Assembly: GCF_038433155.1 (NCBI RefSeq)
Contig: NZ_JBCDMW010000028.1
Coordinates: 1 to 64,000, forward strand
Reading direction: 5' to 3'
Source: Luteococcus sp038433155
Lineage (GTDB): Bacteria; Actinomycetota; Actinomycetes; Propionibacteriales; Propionibacteriaceae
DNA length: 64,000 nucleotides
The notes beneath the pieces are model-generated. The model ran no database searches and was not told where the DNA came from. It worked only from the letters and a program-made list of their open reading frames with translations. Positions 54,501 to 62,177 of this stretch are shown here, piece by piece (positions within the stretch are counted from its first letter, which is position 1; each line of letters opens with the position of its first letter). Made by a program: the position numbers and the translations under genes.

Positions 54501-54980
54501 GAGACCTATCGGGAGACCTATGGCGACCTGTCGGCGATGCCGACCCTGCCCTACCTGTTCGGGTTGCGCCATGGCGAGGAGCAGGTCGTGCACCTGGACA
54601 AGGGCGTCAGCCTGATCTTCCAGCTGGATGCCATCAGCGAGCCGGACAAGAAGGCGAAGCGGACCGTGCACGCCCTGCTCAACGGGCAGATGCGGCCGGT
54701 GCGGGTGCGGGACAACTCGATCAAGGCGGAGGCGGCCACGGTGGAGCGGGCGGACAGGTCCAACCCGGGCCACGTCGCCGCGCCCTTCGCCGGGGCGGTC
54801 ACGGTCAGTGTCAGCCAGGGTCAGCAGGTGGCCGCGGGCGAGACCGTCGCCACCATCGAGGCGATGAAGATGGAGGCCGCCATCACCACCCCGGTGGCCG
54901 GCACGGTGCAGCGGATTGCCGTGGCCACCACCACCCAGCTGGAAGGCGGTGACCTGCTGCTGGTGGTCGACCCGGCCTGA
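51570..54980 (+). CDS. pyc: Pyruvate carboxylase
   Basis: A 1136-residue biotin enzyme making oxaloacetate from pyruvate, bicarbonate and ATP (anaplerosis). The biotin carboxylase domain (1 to about 450) has VLVANRGEIAVRAFRAA, YPGYGFLSEN, AGGGGRGMR and EMNPRIQVEHTVTEEITDVD. The carboxyltransferase domain (about 525-800) has DTTFRDAHQSLLATR and IKDMAGLLRPP. The C-terminal carrier domain has EAMKMEA with biotinyl Lys1100. It is a full-length single polypeptide. A CRP-like site and a leaderless promoter precede it. Confidence 0.97.
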   Translation: MFSKVLVANRGEIAVRAFRAAYELGRKTVAVYPYEDRASEHRLKADESYLIGEQGHPVRAYLDIAEMIRVAKESGADAIYPGYGFLSENPDLAQACVDAGITFVGPPPQVLELAGNKVRALAAAKAAGIPTLRSCEPSTDVEWLTAQADEIGFPIFVKAVAGGGGRGMRRVNSAADLAEALGAAMREAESAFGDPTVFLEQAVGRPRHIEVQILADQQGNVMHLFERDCSIQRRHQKVIEIAPAPHISDELRAALCNDAVKFAQSINYSCAGTVEFLVETEGPRAGEHHFIEMNPRIQVEHTVTEEITDVDLVQAQMRICEGESLADLGLSQDSLEIRGAALQCRITTEDPTNQFRPDTGTITAYRSASGAGIRLDGGTVATGVEISGHFDSMLVKMTARGRDFHTAISRARRALAEFRIRGVSTNMPFLRAVLDEPDFEAGLISTGFIDERPYLLSARTPADRGTKMLRWLADVTVNKPNGEPITTLDPAEKLPAGVDLGAPVPDGPRTRLLELGPQEFSRQLRQQSGVEVTDTTFRDAHQSLLATRVRSRDLLTVAPYYARMLPELYSVECWGGATYDVALRFLGEDPWERLAKLREAMPNTLLQMLLRGRNTVGYTPYPVEVTKAFVQEAAATGVDVFRIFDALNDVEQMRPAIEAVLETKTAIAEVALCYTGDLNDPAETIYTLDYYVELARRCVEAGAHILAIKDMAGLLRPPAAVKLVTALRDEFPDIPLALHTHDTAGGQLATLLEAIRVDVDIVDVASAPMAATTSQPPASALVMALANTGKQTKLDPRAVTELEPYWEAVRKVYHPFESGLPSPTGRVYDHEIPGGQLSNLRQQAIALGLGEKFEQIEAMYAAADKILGRPTKVTPSSKVVGDLALHLVAVGAEPAAFEADPHAFDIPDSVIGFLNGELGQPEGGWPEPFRSKALEGRKQPVRITDVSPEDLDLLAEPGRVRQETLNRLLFAGPTKDFETYRETYGDLSAMPTLPYLFGLRHGEEQVVHLDKGVSLIFQLDAISEPDKKAKRTVHALLNGQMRPVRVRDNSIKAEAATVERADRSNPGHVAAPFAGAVTVSVSQGQQVAAGETVATIEAMKMEAAITTPVAGTVQRIAVATTTQLEGGDLLLVVDPA

Positions 54981-54989
54981 TCCGGCTGG

Positions 54990-55165
54990 GCCACGGTCGC
55001 CGAGCTTGTCGAGGGGACATGGTGTTGCGCCGTCGAATGGCCTCGACAGGCTCGGCCGCCGTGGTTGCGTGGGCTGTGTCCTTCGCCGCGGTGGCTGATC
55101 GAACCCAGCCACGGTGCCCGAGCCGAACCCAACCACGGTCCCTGAGCTTGTCGAGGGGTTGTCGG
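54990..55165. repeat. Cluster of dispersed GAGCTTGTCGAGG-type motifs
   Basis: CCGAGCTTGTCGAGGGG, CCTCGACAGGCTCGGCCGCC and CCTGAGCTTGTCGAGGGG occur within 175 bp. Tandem text of the type GAACCCARCCACGGTSC lies between. The motifs alternate in orientation and can fold into hairpins that would end pyc and the convergent gene. Confidence 0.65.
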
Positions 55166-55203
55166 GCCGGACCCACACCCGGTCGTCGGCCGTCGTGGCC
55201 CGG

Positions 55204-55875
55204 TCAGGGAGGGCTGTCGTCGCGGTCGAAGGTGACGAACAGGTCGGGCGCCGGGCGCTGATCGGCCTGGGCCTGCCCGGCGAGGGATTCGAAGCCCAGC
55301 AGGAAGTCCGCCAGTCGCTGGGCGCGTTCCCGGCTGTGCTGCTGCACCTGGGGCAGGCAGTCGGACAGGGCCCGGCCGCTGGCCAGCACATGGGCATGCT
55401 TGCTGTAGCCCACCGTCATCCCGGTGGCGGGGCGCAGCGGTAGCTGGGCGTCCAGGGCCATCAGCTTGCGCACGCCGTACTGGCTGGGCAGGCCGGCCCG
55501 GGTGAGTTCGAACTCCAGCTGGTCGATCTCCGGTGCGCTGCGGTCCAGGCTGTGACGGGCCCAGCTGCGTTCCGCCAGCCAGACGTCGACCACTCGCCAG
55601 CTGACCCGCAACCGCTCCGGGGCGACGAAGCGTCCGGCCAACAGGGTCTCGATGTCCGACGGCAGGGGAGTGCCCGGCGGGATCACCGGGGCATCGGGCG
55701 CTCGCCGGAACAGCGGCCCGAGCTTGCCCAGGCGCCCGGGAGAGGCCTGCCCAACCCGGGGCACCCGGAAGGCCTCCGAGGCGATCGTGCGCAGCCGGCC
55801 GGCCACCTGTGGGGTGGCGCCGAACATGTCGCGAACCTCGTCGATCCCGATGGCATACATCCGCAACTCGCCCAT
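55204..55875 (-). CDS. Hypothetical protein, 223 residues
   Basis: Not recognised. A soluble, basic, mostly helical protein starting MGELRMYAIGIDEVRDMFGA. It contains RRAPDAPVIPPGTPLPSDIETLLAGRFV and a C-terminal FDRDDSPP. It has no signal peptide or membrane segment. The pattern (a short N-terminal part, then a domain around LAERSWARHSLDRSAPEIDQ) resembles small actinobacterial toxin-immunity or DUF proteins, but I cannot name one. The ATG at 55875 is fixed by TAGCTT 7 nt upstream. Confidence 0.6.
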   Translation of the reverse strand: MGELRMYAIGIDEVRDMFGATPQVAGRLRTIASEAFRVPRVGQASPGRLGKLGPLFRRAPDAPVIPPGTPLPSDIETLLAGRFVAPERLRVSWRVVDVWLAERSWARHSLDRSAPEIDQLEFELTRAGLPSQYGVRKLMALDAQLPLRPATGMTVGYSKHAHVLASGRALSDCLPQVQQHSRERAQRLADFLLGFESLAGQAQADQRPAPDLFVTFDRDDSPP

Positions 55876-55882
55876 GGCACCC

Positions 55883-55888
55883 AAGCTA
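55883..55888 (-). promoter_or_regulatory. Leaderless -10 element (TAGCTT) of the 223-residue gene
   Basis: TAGCTT plus 7 nt before ATG on the minus strand. Confidence 0.5.
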
Positions 55889-56029
55889 GCCGCTCAGGCT
55901 CCCCTTTGCTCCCGTGCGCTGCGTCCACCTGCTGTTCTCCCCGGGCTGTTCGCCCATCATGCTGCTGGGCCACCGTGCCGTTCGCTCAGTGGCGCTGTTC
56001 GGTGGCCGTCGGTGGCTCCGCAACGGGCA

Positions 56030-56035
56030 TAAGGT
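56030..56035 (+). promoter_or_regulatory. Leaderless -10 element (TAAGGT) of the 28-residue gene
   Basis: TAAGGT plus 7 nt before the GTG at 56043. Confidence 0.5.
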
Positions 56036-56042
56036 GTCAGTC

Positions 56043-56129
56043 GTGAATCCGCGCTCCCGTCGTCTGGTCGTCTCCGGGGTGCTCGCCGCCCTGGTCCTGC
56101 TGGTGGTCCTGGGTGCGGCGCTGCAGTGA
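56043..56129 (+). CDS. 28-residue single-helix membrane microprotein
   Basis: A GTG start with TAAGGT 7 nt upstream opens a 28-codon frame: a basic head (NPRSRR) and one hydrophobic helix of Val, Leu and Ala ending AALQ. Codon use is G/C-ending throughout. It lies 64 bp upstream of a secreted-protein gene on the same strand. The frame is open further upstream, but only this start has a promoter. It may be a real microprotein or a translated leader of the next gene. Function unknown. Confidence 0.5.
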   Translation: MNPRSRRLVVSGVLAALVLLVVLGAALQ

Positions 56130-56193
56130 CCGGACCGGCCGGGAGCGGCATCACCGACGCCGTCGGGTGGCGTCCCTGGATGAAGGAAGAAGC

Positions 56194-57210
56194 ATGGCTG
56201 AACCCTCGCGACGTCGTGGGCCGCGTCCCGCGGTGCCCGTGCGTGTGCTGACCGCCGGGGCCCCGGCCGCCAGGGCACTGGGTGCCGGCCTCCTGGGCGT
56301 TTTGCTGGCGCTCGGGGGCACCCCGTCGGCCCGGGCGGCCGACGGGTTCACTGCGGACGAACAGCTCACCCAGGTGGTGGGGATGGCCGCCGACCCGGAA
56401 CACGGCCAGTACTGGGTGCCGGAGCGCACCACCGGCCGGGTGCAGGCCCTGGGCGGCGACGGCACCCTGCGGGGCAATGTGCGCTACGGCGCCAGGCCCG
56501 TGGACGTGCAGGCCATTGCCTATCGCAGTTCCCGGGTCTGGGTGGGCGACGTCGGTGACCCGGCCGGCAACCGGCCGAAGGTGAGCGTCTATCGCTTCGG
56601 GGACCTGACCCTGGGTGGCGAGGCCCAGTACCGGCACTACACCCTGACCTATCCCGACGGCCCCCACGACTGCCGGGCGATGGCGGTCAGCCGCACCAAC
56701 CGGATCTACCTGGCCACCCGGGGTGAAAGGCCCGGGCTCTACCGCACCGAGGCCGAACCCGTCCCCGGCGGGGTGGCCAACAAGCTCACCCGGGTGGCCG
56801 ATCTGGTGCCGGAGGTCAGCGACATGACCTTCAGCGCGGATGACGCCAGCCTGGTCTTGCGCAGCGATGTCGGGCTGCACGTCGTCGACGTCGAGCGGGT
56901 GGCGCAGACCGCCTCCGCGCCCCTGCCCGCCGAGGCCCAGGGCCGCGGTCAGGCACTCACCCTTGACCTGGCCGGCAGCGGGCTGCTGGCCTCCGGCCCG
57001 GACTCCCCGGTGGTGATGGCGGCGGTGACGCAACCCACCACCCAGGAGCCGGTCACCCCCAGCCCGACGCCGGCCGCCAGTGCCCCCGCTGGCGGCGCCC
57101 CCGGTGACACCGGCAGCGCCCTGGCCAAGAACCGCGGCACCCTGTGGGCCCTCGCCCTGGCGGGGCTGATCTCGGCGGCCGCGGGAGCCGTCGTCGCGCT
57201 GAAGCGCTGA
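56194..57210 (+). CDS. Secreted, C-terminally anchored protein, probably beta-propeller-like
   Basis: A 338-residue exported protein. The signal peptide is cut near ARA-ADG (about 48). The body has repeated strands such as GRVQALGGDGTLRGNV, VWVGDVGDPAGNRP, IYLATRGERPGLYR and MTFSADDASLVL, typical of a propeller. A Pro/Thr/Ala stalk and a final membrane helix (about 315-335) ending LKR anchor it. GDVGDPAGNR is characteristic of actinobacterial proteins annotated only as hypothetical. AAGGAAG precedes the ATG at 56194. The role is unknown. Confidence 0.75.
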   Translation: MAEPSRRRGPRPAVPVRVLTAGAPAARALGAGLLGVLLALGGTPSARAADGFTADEQLTQVVGMAADPEHGQYWVPERTTGRVQALGGDGTLRGNVRYGARPVDVQAIAYRSSRVWVGDVGDPAGNRPKVSVYRFGDLTLGGEAQYRHYTLTYPDGPHDCRAMAVSRTNRIYLATRGERPGLYRTEAEPVPGGVANKLTRVADLVPEVSDMTFSADDASLVLRSDVGLHVVDVERVAQTASAPLPAEAQGRGQALTLDLAGSGLLASGPDSPVVMAAVTQPTTQEPVTPSPTPAASAPAGGAPGDTGSALAKNRGTLWALALAGLISAAAGAVVALKR

Positions 57211-57252
57211 CCGTCCACCACACCCATCACAAGACACGAGCAGGAGACCACA

Positions 57253-58377
57253 ATGTTGTTGGCCAGCCATCAGGTGGTGACCGGCGTCCACGACGCCGAG
57301 GGCCCCCACACCCTGGAGATCGTCGACGGGAGGATCGCGTCAGTTCGCGACGGGGTTGATCCGGCGGCCGAACTGCTTGACGGACATCTGGTGCCCGGCT
57401 TCGTGGACACCCACTGCCATGGCGCAGCGGGCGCCGACTTCACCAGCCCGGACCAGGACCAGGTGGCCGCGGCCATCCGGCACCACCGCGGGCACGGCAG
57501 CACCACCCTGTTCGCCTCCACCGTCACCGCCCCGATGCCCACCGTCGTGGAGCAGATCACCCGGCTGCGCGCGGTGGTGGAGGCGGGGGAACTGCAGGGC
57601 ATCCACATCGAGGGGCCCTTCCTGGCCGAGGAACGCAAGGGGGCCCACCCCACCGAACTGCTGATGGACCCCACGCGGCAGGCCGTCGAGCAGATCATCG
57701 AGGCCTCGGGCGGGGCTGTGAAGATGGTCACCCTGGCGCCGGAGCGCGGCAACGGCTTCGGCGCCGTGGCCCGCTTCCGTGAGGCCGGGATCATCCCCGC
57801 CTTCGGGCATTCCGACGCGGATGCCGAAGTCACCCGTCGGGCGGTGGAAGCCGGGATGACCGTGGCCACCCACCTGTTCAATGCGATGCGCTCGGTGCAC
57901 CACCGCGAACCGGGGCCGGTGCCGGTGCTGCTCAACGATCCGTCGGTGTGGGTCGAGCTGATTTGCGACGGGGTGCACCTGGACCCCCAGATCGTCCAGC
58001 TAGCCGTCGAGGCGGCCGGGGCGGAACGGGTGCTGCTGGTCACCGACGCGATGAGCGCCACCGGCTGCGCCGACGGCCGCTACCAGTTGGGGGCCCTGCC
58101 GGTGGAGGTGCGCGACGGCACCGCCCGGATTGTGAACCCGGACGGCAGCGCCGGCGCGATTGCCGGCTCAACCCTGACGATGGACCGGGCCTTCGCCTTT
58201 GTGCTGGCCTGTGGCTACGATTTCCGCACGGCTTCGCGCCTGGCCAGCACCAACCCGGCACGGGCTCATGGCCTGGACGAGGTGGGCACGCTGGAGCCCG
58301 GCAAGTGGGCCGATCTGTGCGTGGTGGGTGAGGATGGTCAGCTGCGCGCCGTCATGCGGCGGGGGCAGTGGCTGTAA
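57253..58377 (+). CDS. nagA: N-acetylglucosamine-6-phosphate deacetylase
   Basis: A 374-residue amidohydrolase giving glucosamine 6-phosphate, the substrate of NagB. Metal and active-site motifs are GFVDTHCHGAAG, HIEGPFLAEERKGAH, AFGHSDADAE, THLFNAMRSVHHREPG and LVTDAMSATG. AGGAG is 7 nt before the ATG. With nagB at 44.5 kb it forms the amino-sugar route, and the GH3 lipoprotein at 3.2 kb could supply the sugar. Confidence 0.95.
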   Translation: MLLASHQVVTGVHDAEGPHTLEIVDGRIASVRDGVDPAAELLDGHLVPGFVDTHCHGAAGADFTSPDQDQVAAAIRHHRGHGSTTLFASTVTAPMPTVVEQITRLRAVVEAGELQGIHIEGPFLAEERKGAHPTELLMDPTRQAVEQIIEASGGAVKMVTLAPERGNGFGAVARFREAGIIPAFGHSDADAEVTRRAVEAGMTVATHLFNAMRSVHHREPGPVPVLLNDPSVWVELICDGVHLDPQIVQLAVEAAGAERVLLVTDAMSATGCADGRYQLGALPVEVRDGTARIVNPDGSAGAIAGSTLTMDRAFAFVLACGYDFRTASRLASTNPARAHGLDEVGTLEPGKWADLCVVGEDGQLRAVMRRGQWL

Positions 58378-58424
58378 CCGGCCTGACCTGACATATTCGT
58401 CACAGGGACTGCAGAGGGAGCGCC

Positions 58425-59111
58425 GTGAATGAGCTGATCGACACCACCGAGATGTACCTGCGAACCATCTACGAGTTGATGGAGGAGGGCATCACGCCTC
58501 TGCGTGCCCGGATTGCGGAGCGGCTGCACCAGAGCGGTCCCACCGTCTCCCAGACCGTCGCCCGGATGGAGCGCGACGGGCTGCTGACGGTGCATGGCGA
58601 CCGGCGGATCGAGCTGTCCGCCACCGGTCAGGAGCTGGCCGTCGCGGTGATGCGCAAGCACCGGCTGGCCGAGCGGCTGCTGGTGGACGTGATCGGTCTG
58701 GACTGGAGCCGGGTGCACGACGAGGCCTGCCGGTGGGAGCACGTGATCTCCGACGACGTGGAGCTGCGGCTGGTGCAGATCCTGTCCAATCCCCAGGAAT
58801 CCCCGTATGGCAATCCGATCCCCGGGCTGGAGGCGCTGGGTGGCGCCACCACCGGGGGGACTTTCCGGGAGGGAGTCGAGCCCTTGCCCCAAGTGCTGGC
58901 CGGCGAGCCGGTGCGGGTGGTGCTGCGGCGGATGAGCGAGAACAGCCAGGCCGATGACCAGACCCTGCAGGTGCTGGCGGAGGCCGGGATTGTCCCGGGC
59001 TGTGAGCTGGAGGCCACTGGTCAGGGCGGCGTCGTGGTGCTGCGCGCCGACGGCGCCAGCTGCGATATTCCGCTCGGCGTGGCCGAGGGGTTGTTCGTGA
59101 GCCGGGCATGA
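58425..59111 (+). CDS. ideR: Iron-dependent regulator of the DtxR/IdeR family
   Basis: A 228-residue metal-dependent repressor. The N-terminal winged helix (LRARIAERLHQSGPTVSQTV, 26-45) is nearly the DtxR sequence. All metal ligands fall at DtxR numbering: M10, C102, E105 and H106 (primary site), and H79, E83 and H98 (ancillary site). The dimerisation region has SPYGNPIPGL. The C-terminal SH3-like domain is present. GTG at 58425 with AGGGAG upstream. A predicted target box lies at 50594-50612. Confidence 0.93.
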   Translation: MNELIDTTEMYLRTIYELMEEGITPLRARIAERLHQSGPTVSQTVARMERDGLLTVHGDRRIELSATGQELAVAVMRKHRLAERLLVDVIGLDWSRVHDEACRWEHVISDDVELRLVQILSNPQESPYGNPIPGLEALGGATTGGTFREGVEPLPQVLAGEPVRVVLRRMSENSQADDQTLQVLAEAGIVPGCELEATGQGGVVVLRADGASCDIPLGVAEGLFVSRA

Positions 59112-59142
59112 CGGCCCTCGCGGCCGGCGCCGGGGGCGCGCC

Positions 59143-60183
59143 GTGATCTCGTCGGAGGCGTTGATCCAGCTGTGTGAGCAGCACTGGTATGACGCGGCCC
59201 TGTCCATGCTGGCCGGCCGGATCCGCTCCGGTGACAGCGACCCGGCGATCCTGGAGGCGCACCAGTTGGCGGGCGTCGCCCAGCGGGTGCTGTCCCTGGA
59301 CGCGGAGGACTTTGGGCAGATCGCGGAGACGGTGCCCGAGCGGGCCTGGGCCGAGCGGTTGTGGGACTCCGGCTTCCCGCACGGACCGCGGGAGACTCAT
59401 CGCGGGGCCTTGGGCTCCCTGGTGCCCCTGTACGAGCTGATGCTGGAGGTGCTCAACCTGCGATCGGAGCGCGGCGAGCCCCAGAGCCTGGTGGTGACCG
59501 CGCACCTGATTGGCGAGTACCTGTGCCAGTTGGCCTGGCAGGGGCGGCTGGGCCACGGCGGCGACCCGCTGCGGCTGGGGCAGCAGGTGGGTGAGCGGTG
59601 GGGCACCGACGACCCGTCGTGCCCGCACAATTCCGCGATGCGCGCCACTGCCAAGCGGGCGATCAATGCCGCGCAGGGGGACCAGGTGGGCTTCACCAGC
59701 TATCTGGACAAGTTCCACTCCCGGCTGGGCGACACCCTGGCCGTCTGCGCCATGAACCACCAGACCATCGAGGCGGGGGAGCGGCCCGACGTGGGGCCCA
59801 CCTGCCCCAACCCATGCGGGTGGGTGCTGCAGGGCAGCCGGGCGGAGCGGCGGGACCTGGACGCCCGGCTCCGGTTGGCGCTGGTCTACCTGGACAGCCC
59901 GCTGGTGGCGCTGCGCCACCACGCCCCGGTGGGGCACTTCTTCGGGGTGCCGTCGGTGGCGGAGATCTCCGAGGGGTGGCTGCGCACCTGGGAGAAGCTC
60001 ACCGTCCCCTGGGCCGACGGCAGCAACCCGCTGATCGGGGCGGTCCCTACCGACCCCGACGAGGCGCTGCCCGGCCTGTCCGCGTTGATCACCACCGTCG
60101 CGGGCCAACGAATCGGCCAGGGAAGCCTGCTGCGGGAGATCGGCGACGACATCATCGCCGCCCTGCGCCGCGCACGCTCCTGA
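59143..60183 (+). CDS. Hypothetical protein, 346 residues, Cys/His-containing
   Basis: Not recognised. A soluble, mainly helical protein starting ISSEALIQLCEQHWYDAALS. Cys and His clusters (DPSCPHNSA, CAMNHQTIE, PTCPNPCGW) suggest a possible metal site. It contains VVTAHLIGEYLCQLAWQGR and VPWADGSNPLIGAVPTDPDE. The GTG at 59143 lies 31 bp after dtxR, so it may be read with it. No ribosome site is obvious. The link with an iron regulator is context only. Confidence 0.65.
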   Translation: MISSEALIQLCEQHWYDAALSMLAGRIRSGDSDPAILEAHQLAGVAQRVLSLDAEDFGQIAETVPERAWAERLWDSGFPHGPRETHRGALGSLVPLYELMLEVLNLRSERGEPQSLVVTAHLIGEYLCQLAWQGRLGHGGDPLRLGQQVGERWGTDDPSCPHNSAMRATAKRAINAAQGDQVGFTSYLDKFHSRLGDTLAVCAMNHQTIEAGERPDVGPTCPNPCGWVLQGSRAERRDLDARLRLALVYLDSPLVALRHHAPVGHFFGVPSVAEISEGWLRTWEKLTVPWADGSNPLIGAVPTDPDEALPGLSALITTVAGQRIGQGSLLREIGDDIIAALRRARS

Positions 60184-60288
60184 CCCGATGAACCCTCCCC
60201 GCCACTTCCTCATCCGCCTCCCCAGTGGCCGCTCCCGATCGCGCTGAGTGCGATGGGGGCGGAGCGGTCTGCGAGGCCCGCCGTTCAC

Positions 60289-60294
60289 TACTGT
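60289..60294 (+). promoter_or_regulatory. Leaderless -10 element (TACTGT) of the methyltransferase gene
   Basis: TACTGT plus 7 nt before the ATG at 60302. Confidence 0.5.
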
Positions 60295-60301
60295 TGTTCC
60301 C

Positions 60302-61054
60302 ATGGATGACTGGAGCTCCTATCTGGCGGACTTCCAAGCCGAGCGGCCCGGCATTGCCGATGCCCTGCTCTCCCGTTGCATTTCCGGGCACCACAACCCG
60401 TACCGCTGGCTGGCCCGGGCGGTGAGCGCCCAAGCCACCCGGGTGCTGGACATCCGGTGTGGGGCCGGAGCCATGGGTCGGGAGCTGGCGTCCGATGGTC
60501 GGACCGTGCTGGGGCTCGACCAGTCGTCGGCGGAGCTGGCCAATGCCACCGGGCCCGGGCCCTTCGTCCAGGGCGACGCCCGCGCCCTGCCCTTCTCCGA
60601 CGAGTGCTTCGACGCGGTGGTCAGCACCCTGGGCTGGGCCATGATCCACCCCACCGAGGACTTCCTGGACGAGGTGGCCCGGGTGCTGCGGCCGGGTGGG
60701 GTCTTCGTCGGGCTGGTGCCCACCGTCCGTCCGCTCAACGTCAAGGACCTCAAGGTGGCCGGGCAGCTGACCCGACTGCTCCAGGGGACGCCACAGTTCC
60801 CCAGCAGCGTGGAGCTCAGGGTGAGCAAGCTGCTGGCGCCACACGGGCTGCGCAAGGCGGAGGACGCCCGGGAGCGCTACCACTACGACGTCACCAACCG
60901 GGAGGATGCCGAGCTGCTGTTGCGGGCCTTCCACCTGCCCGACCTGGACCCCGAGCGGCGTCAGCAGGCCGTCGACTGGATGGTGAGGCGGGCCGACAAG
61001 CAGGGCGTCGTGCAGGTGCCGGTGCCGCTGCGACGAATCGTCGCTCTCAAATAG
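60302..61054 (+). CDS. SAM-dependent methyltransferase
   Basis: A 250-residue class I methyltransferase. Motif I reads VLDIRCGAGAMGREL, with Arg where Gly is usual (LDVGCG). Then come VLGLDQSSAEL, DARALPFSDECFDAVVST and VARVLRPGGVFVGLVPT. The substrate is unknown. The start is fixed by a leaderless promoter. The 223 bp to the next gene show nothing notable. Confidence 0.82.
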   Translation: MDDWSSYLADFQAERPGIADALLSRCISGHHNPYRWLARAVSAQATRVLDIRCGAGAMGRELASDGRTVLGLDQSSAELANATGPGPFVQGDARALPFSDECFDAVVSTLGWAMIHPTEDFLDEVARVLRPGGVFVGLVPTVRPLNVKDLKVAGQLTRLLQGTPQFPSSVELRVSKLLAPHGLRKAEDARERYHYDVTNREDAELLLRAFHLPDLDPERRQQAVDWMVRRADKQGVVQVPVPLRRIVALK

Positions 61055-61277
61055 CGCCCGCCGAGTCCCCGACGCCAGCGAAGGCCTGGTCGCACCCGGC
61101 AGGCGCCCCAAGCCCCAGCCGCTGGTGCCTGGCCGTCCACCGGACGCATGGTGGCGGCAAGCGTCTCGCGGCCGCGGAATATCCGTCGCTGGGGCATGGT
61201 TGAACCAGTCGATGGGCGCAGCACTACGGACTGCCCCCTGAAAACGTCACCCGAAAATCCTAGGGAAGGTATTCCAC

Positions 61278-61640
61278 ATGGCTCCCGTGGCCCTGAACAC
61301 CGACAGCTTTGCCAGCACCATCAAGGACAACGAGATTGTCCTGGTTGACTTCTGGGCCTCCTGGTGCGGCCCGTGCATGCGCTTCGCCCCGATCTATGAC
61401 GAGGCTGCGGGCCGGCATGAGGACGTCACCTTCGCCAAGGTGGACACCGAGGCCGAGCGCGATCTGGCCGCCGGGCTGGAGATCACCTCCATCCCCACCA
61501 TCATGGCCTTCCGTCAGGGGATGCTGGTCTTCCGCCAGTCCGGCCTGCTCAACGGAACCCAGCTGGACAAGCTGGTGGAGCAGATCAAGGGTCTGGACAT
61601 GGATTCCCTCAAGCAGGAAGCCGCCAAGCAGCAGGGCTGA
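61278..61640 (+). CDS. trxA: Thioredoxin
   Basis: A 120-residue redox protein with active site WCGPC at 29-33 within DFWASWCGPCMRF, and the cis-Pro in TSIPTIMAF. A 15-residue helical tail (SLKQEAAKQQG) extends past the usual end. AGGGAAGG is 10 nt before the ATG. No thioredoxin reductase gene is adjacent. Confidence 0.93.
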   Translation: MAPVALNTDSFASTIKDNEIVLVDFWASWCGPCMRFAPIYDEAAGRHEDVTFAKVDTEAERDLAAGLEITSIPTIMAFRQGMLVFRQSGLLNGTQLDKLVEQIKGLDMDSLKQEAAKQQG

Positions 61641-61743
61641 TCCTGGCGGTGGCCAGGACTGACGTTGGTGCTGGCCGACGTGTCTGATGGCTGCGCCCGA
61701 CGGTGACTGGGCTGTCGAAGCCACTGCGGCCGCTGACGAGGCC

Positions 61744-61780
61744 CGCGGGTGGGCTGGGCAATTCGCCCGGCCCACCCGCG
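61744..61780 (+). terminator. Terminator after trxA
   Basis: CGCGGGTGGGCTGGGC and GCCCGGCCCACCCGCG, a 16-bp stem with one mismatch. Confidence 0.75.
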
Positions 61781-61820
61781 TCGTCGTATTCTCTACCGAG
61801 CGCCCGTCACCGGGTGCCGT

Positions 61821-61896
61821 GGCCCTGTAGCTCAGGGGATAGAGCAACGGTTTCCTAAACCGTGTGTCGGAAGTTCGAATCTTCCCAGGGTCGCCA
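61821..61896 (+). tRNA. tRNA-Arg (anticodon CCT)
   Basis: A standard cloverleaf: acceptor GGCCCTG / CAGGGTC (one G-U pair), D arm GCTC-AGGGGATA-GAGC, anticodon arm ACGGT-TTCCTAA-ACCGT (anticodon 61854-61856), variable loop GTGTC, T arm GGAAG-TTCGAAT-CTTCC. The discriminator is G and CCA is encoded (61894-61896). Confidence 0.95.
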
Positions 61897-61988
61897 CGTG
61901 TCCGTTCCCCTCCGGGGGGCGGGCTGAGGACGGCCTGAAGGCCCTCTGGCCAGCCACGATGCGCCCCGGGAGTTGACCCGTCGCCGCC

Positions 61989-62085
61989 TAGTGTGAGGCG
62001 CCAGAAGGCGATGCCGCGCGACGCATGTCTCCTGGGGGTGGGTAGACGGCTTCGGCCCGCGCGCGGCATCGCCTTCCCTTGTCTC
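61989..62085 (+). ncRNA. Candidate structured RNA downstream of tRNA-Arg
   Basis: A TAGTGT hexamer (61989-61994) precedes a region closed by a perfect 16-bp stem (AAGGCGATGCCGCGCG at 62005-62020 with 62060-62075). The 39-nt interior can form two small stems, GTCT...AGAC and GGC-TTCG-GCC. A CCCTT stretch follows. No -35 element is placed correctly, so expression is a guess. It could instead be an oversized terminator. Confidence 0.4.
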
Positions 62086-62165
62086 ATGGTGTCCAGCCAA
62101 GCCCCGTTCCGGGCGTGACAGCGCACCGACAGCCACCGCCCAGCCGGTCCCGATCCGCGGTCCCC

Positions 62166-62171
62166 TAGGAT
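62166..62171 (+). promoter_or_regulatory. Leaderless -10 element (TAGGAT) of the UGPase gene
   Basis: TAGGAT plus 6 nt before the ATG at 62178. Confidence 0.5.
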
Positions 62172-62177
62172 CGAAGC

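Noticed and set aside
51516..55397. Open frame of 1293 codons on the minus strand
   Set aside because: It is antisense to pyruvate carboxylase; its protein is low-complexity Gly/His/Leu/Val text caused by G/C-ending codons on the other strand.
61055..61277. Possible small gene between the methyltransferase and thioredoxin genes
   Set aside because: No start with a promoter or ribosome site and no coding character.
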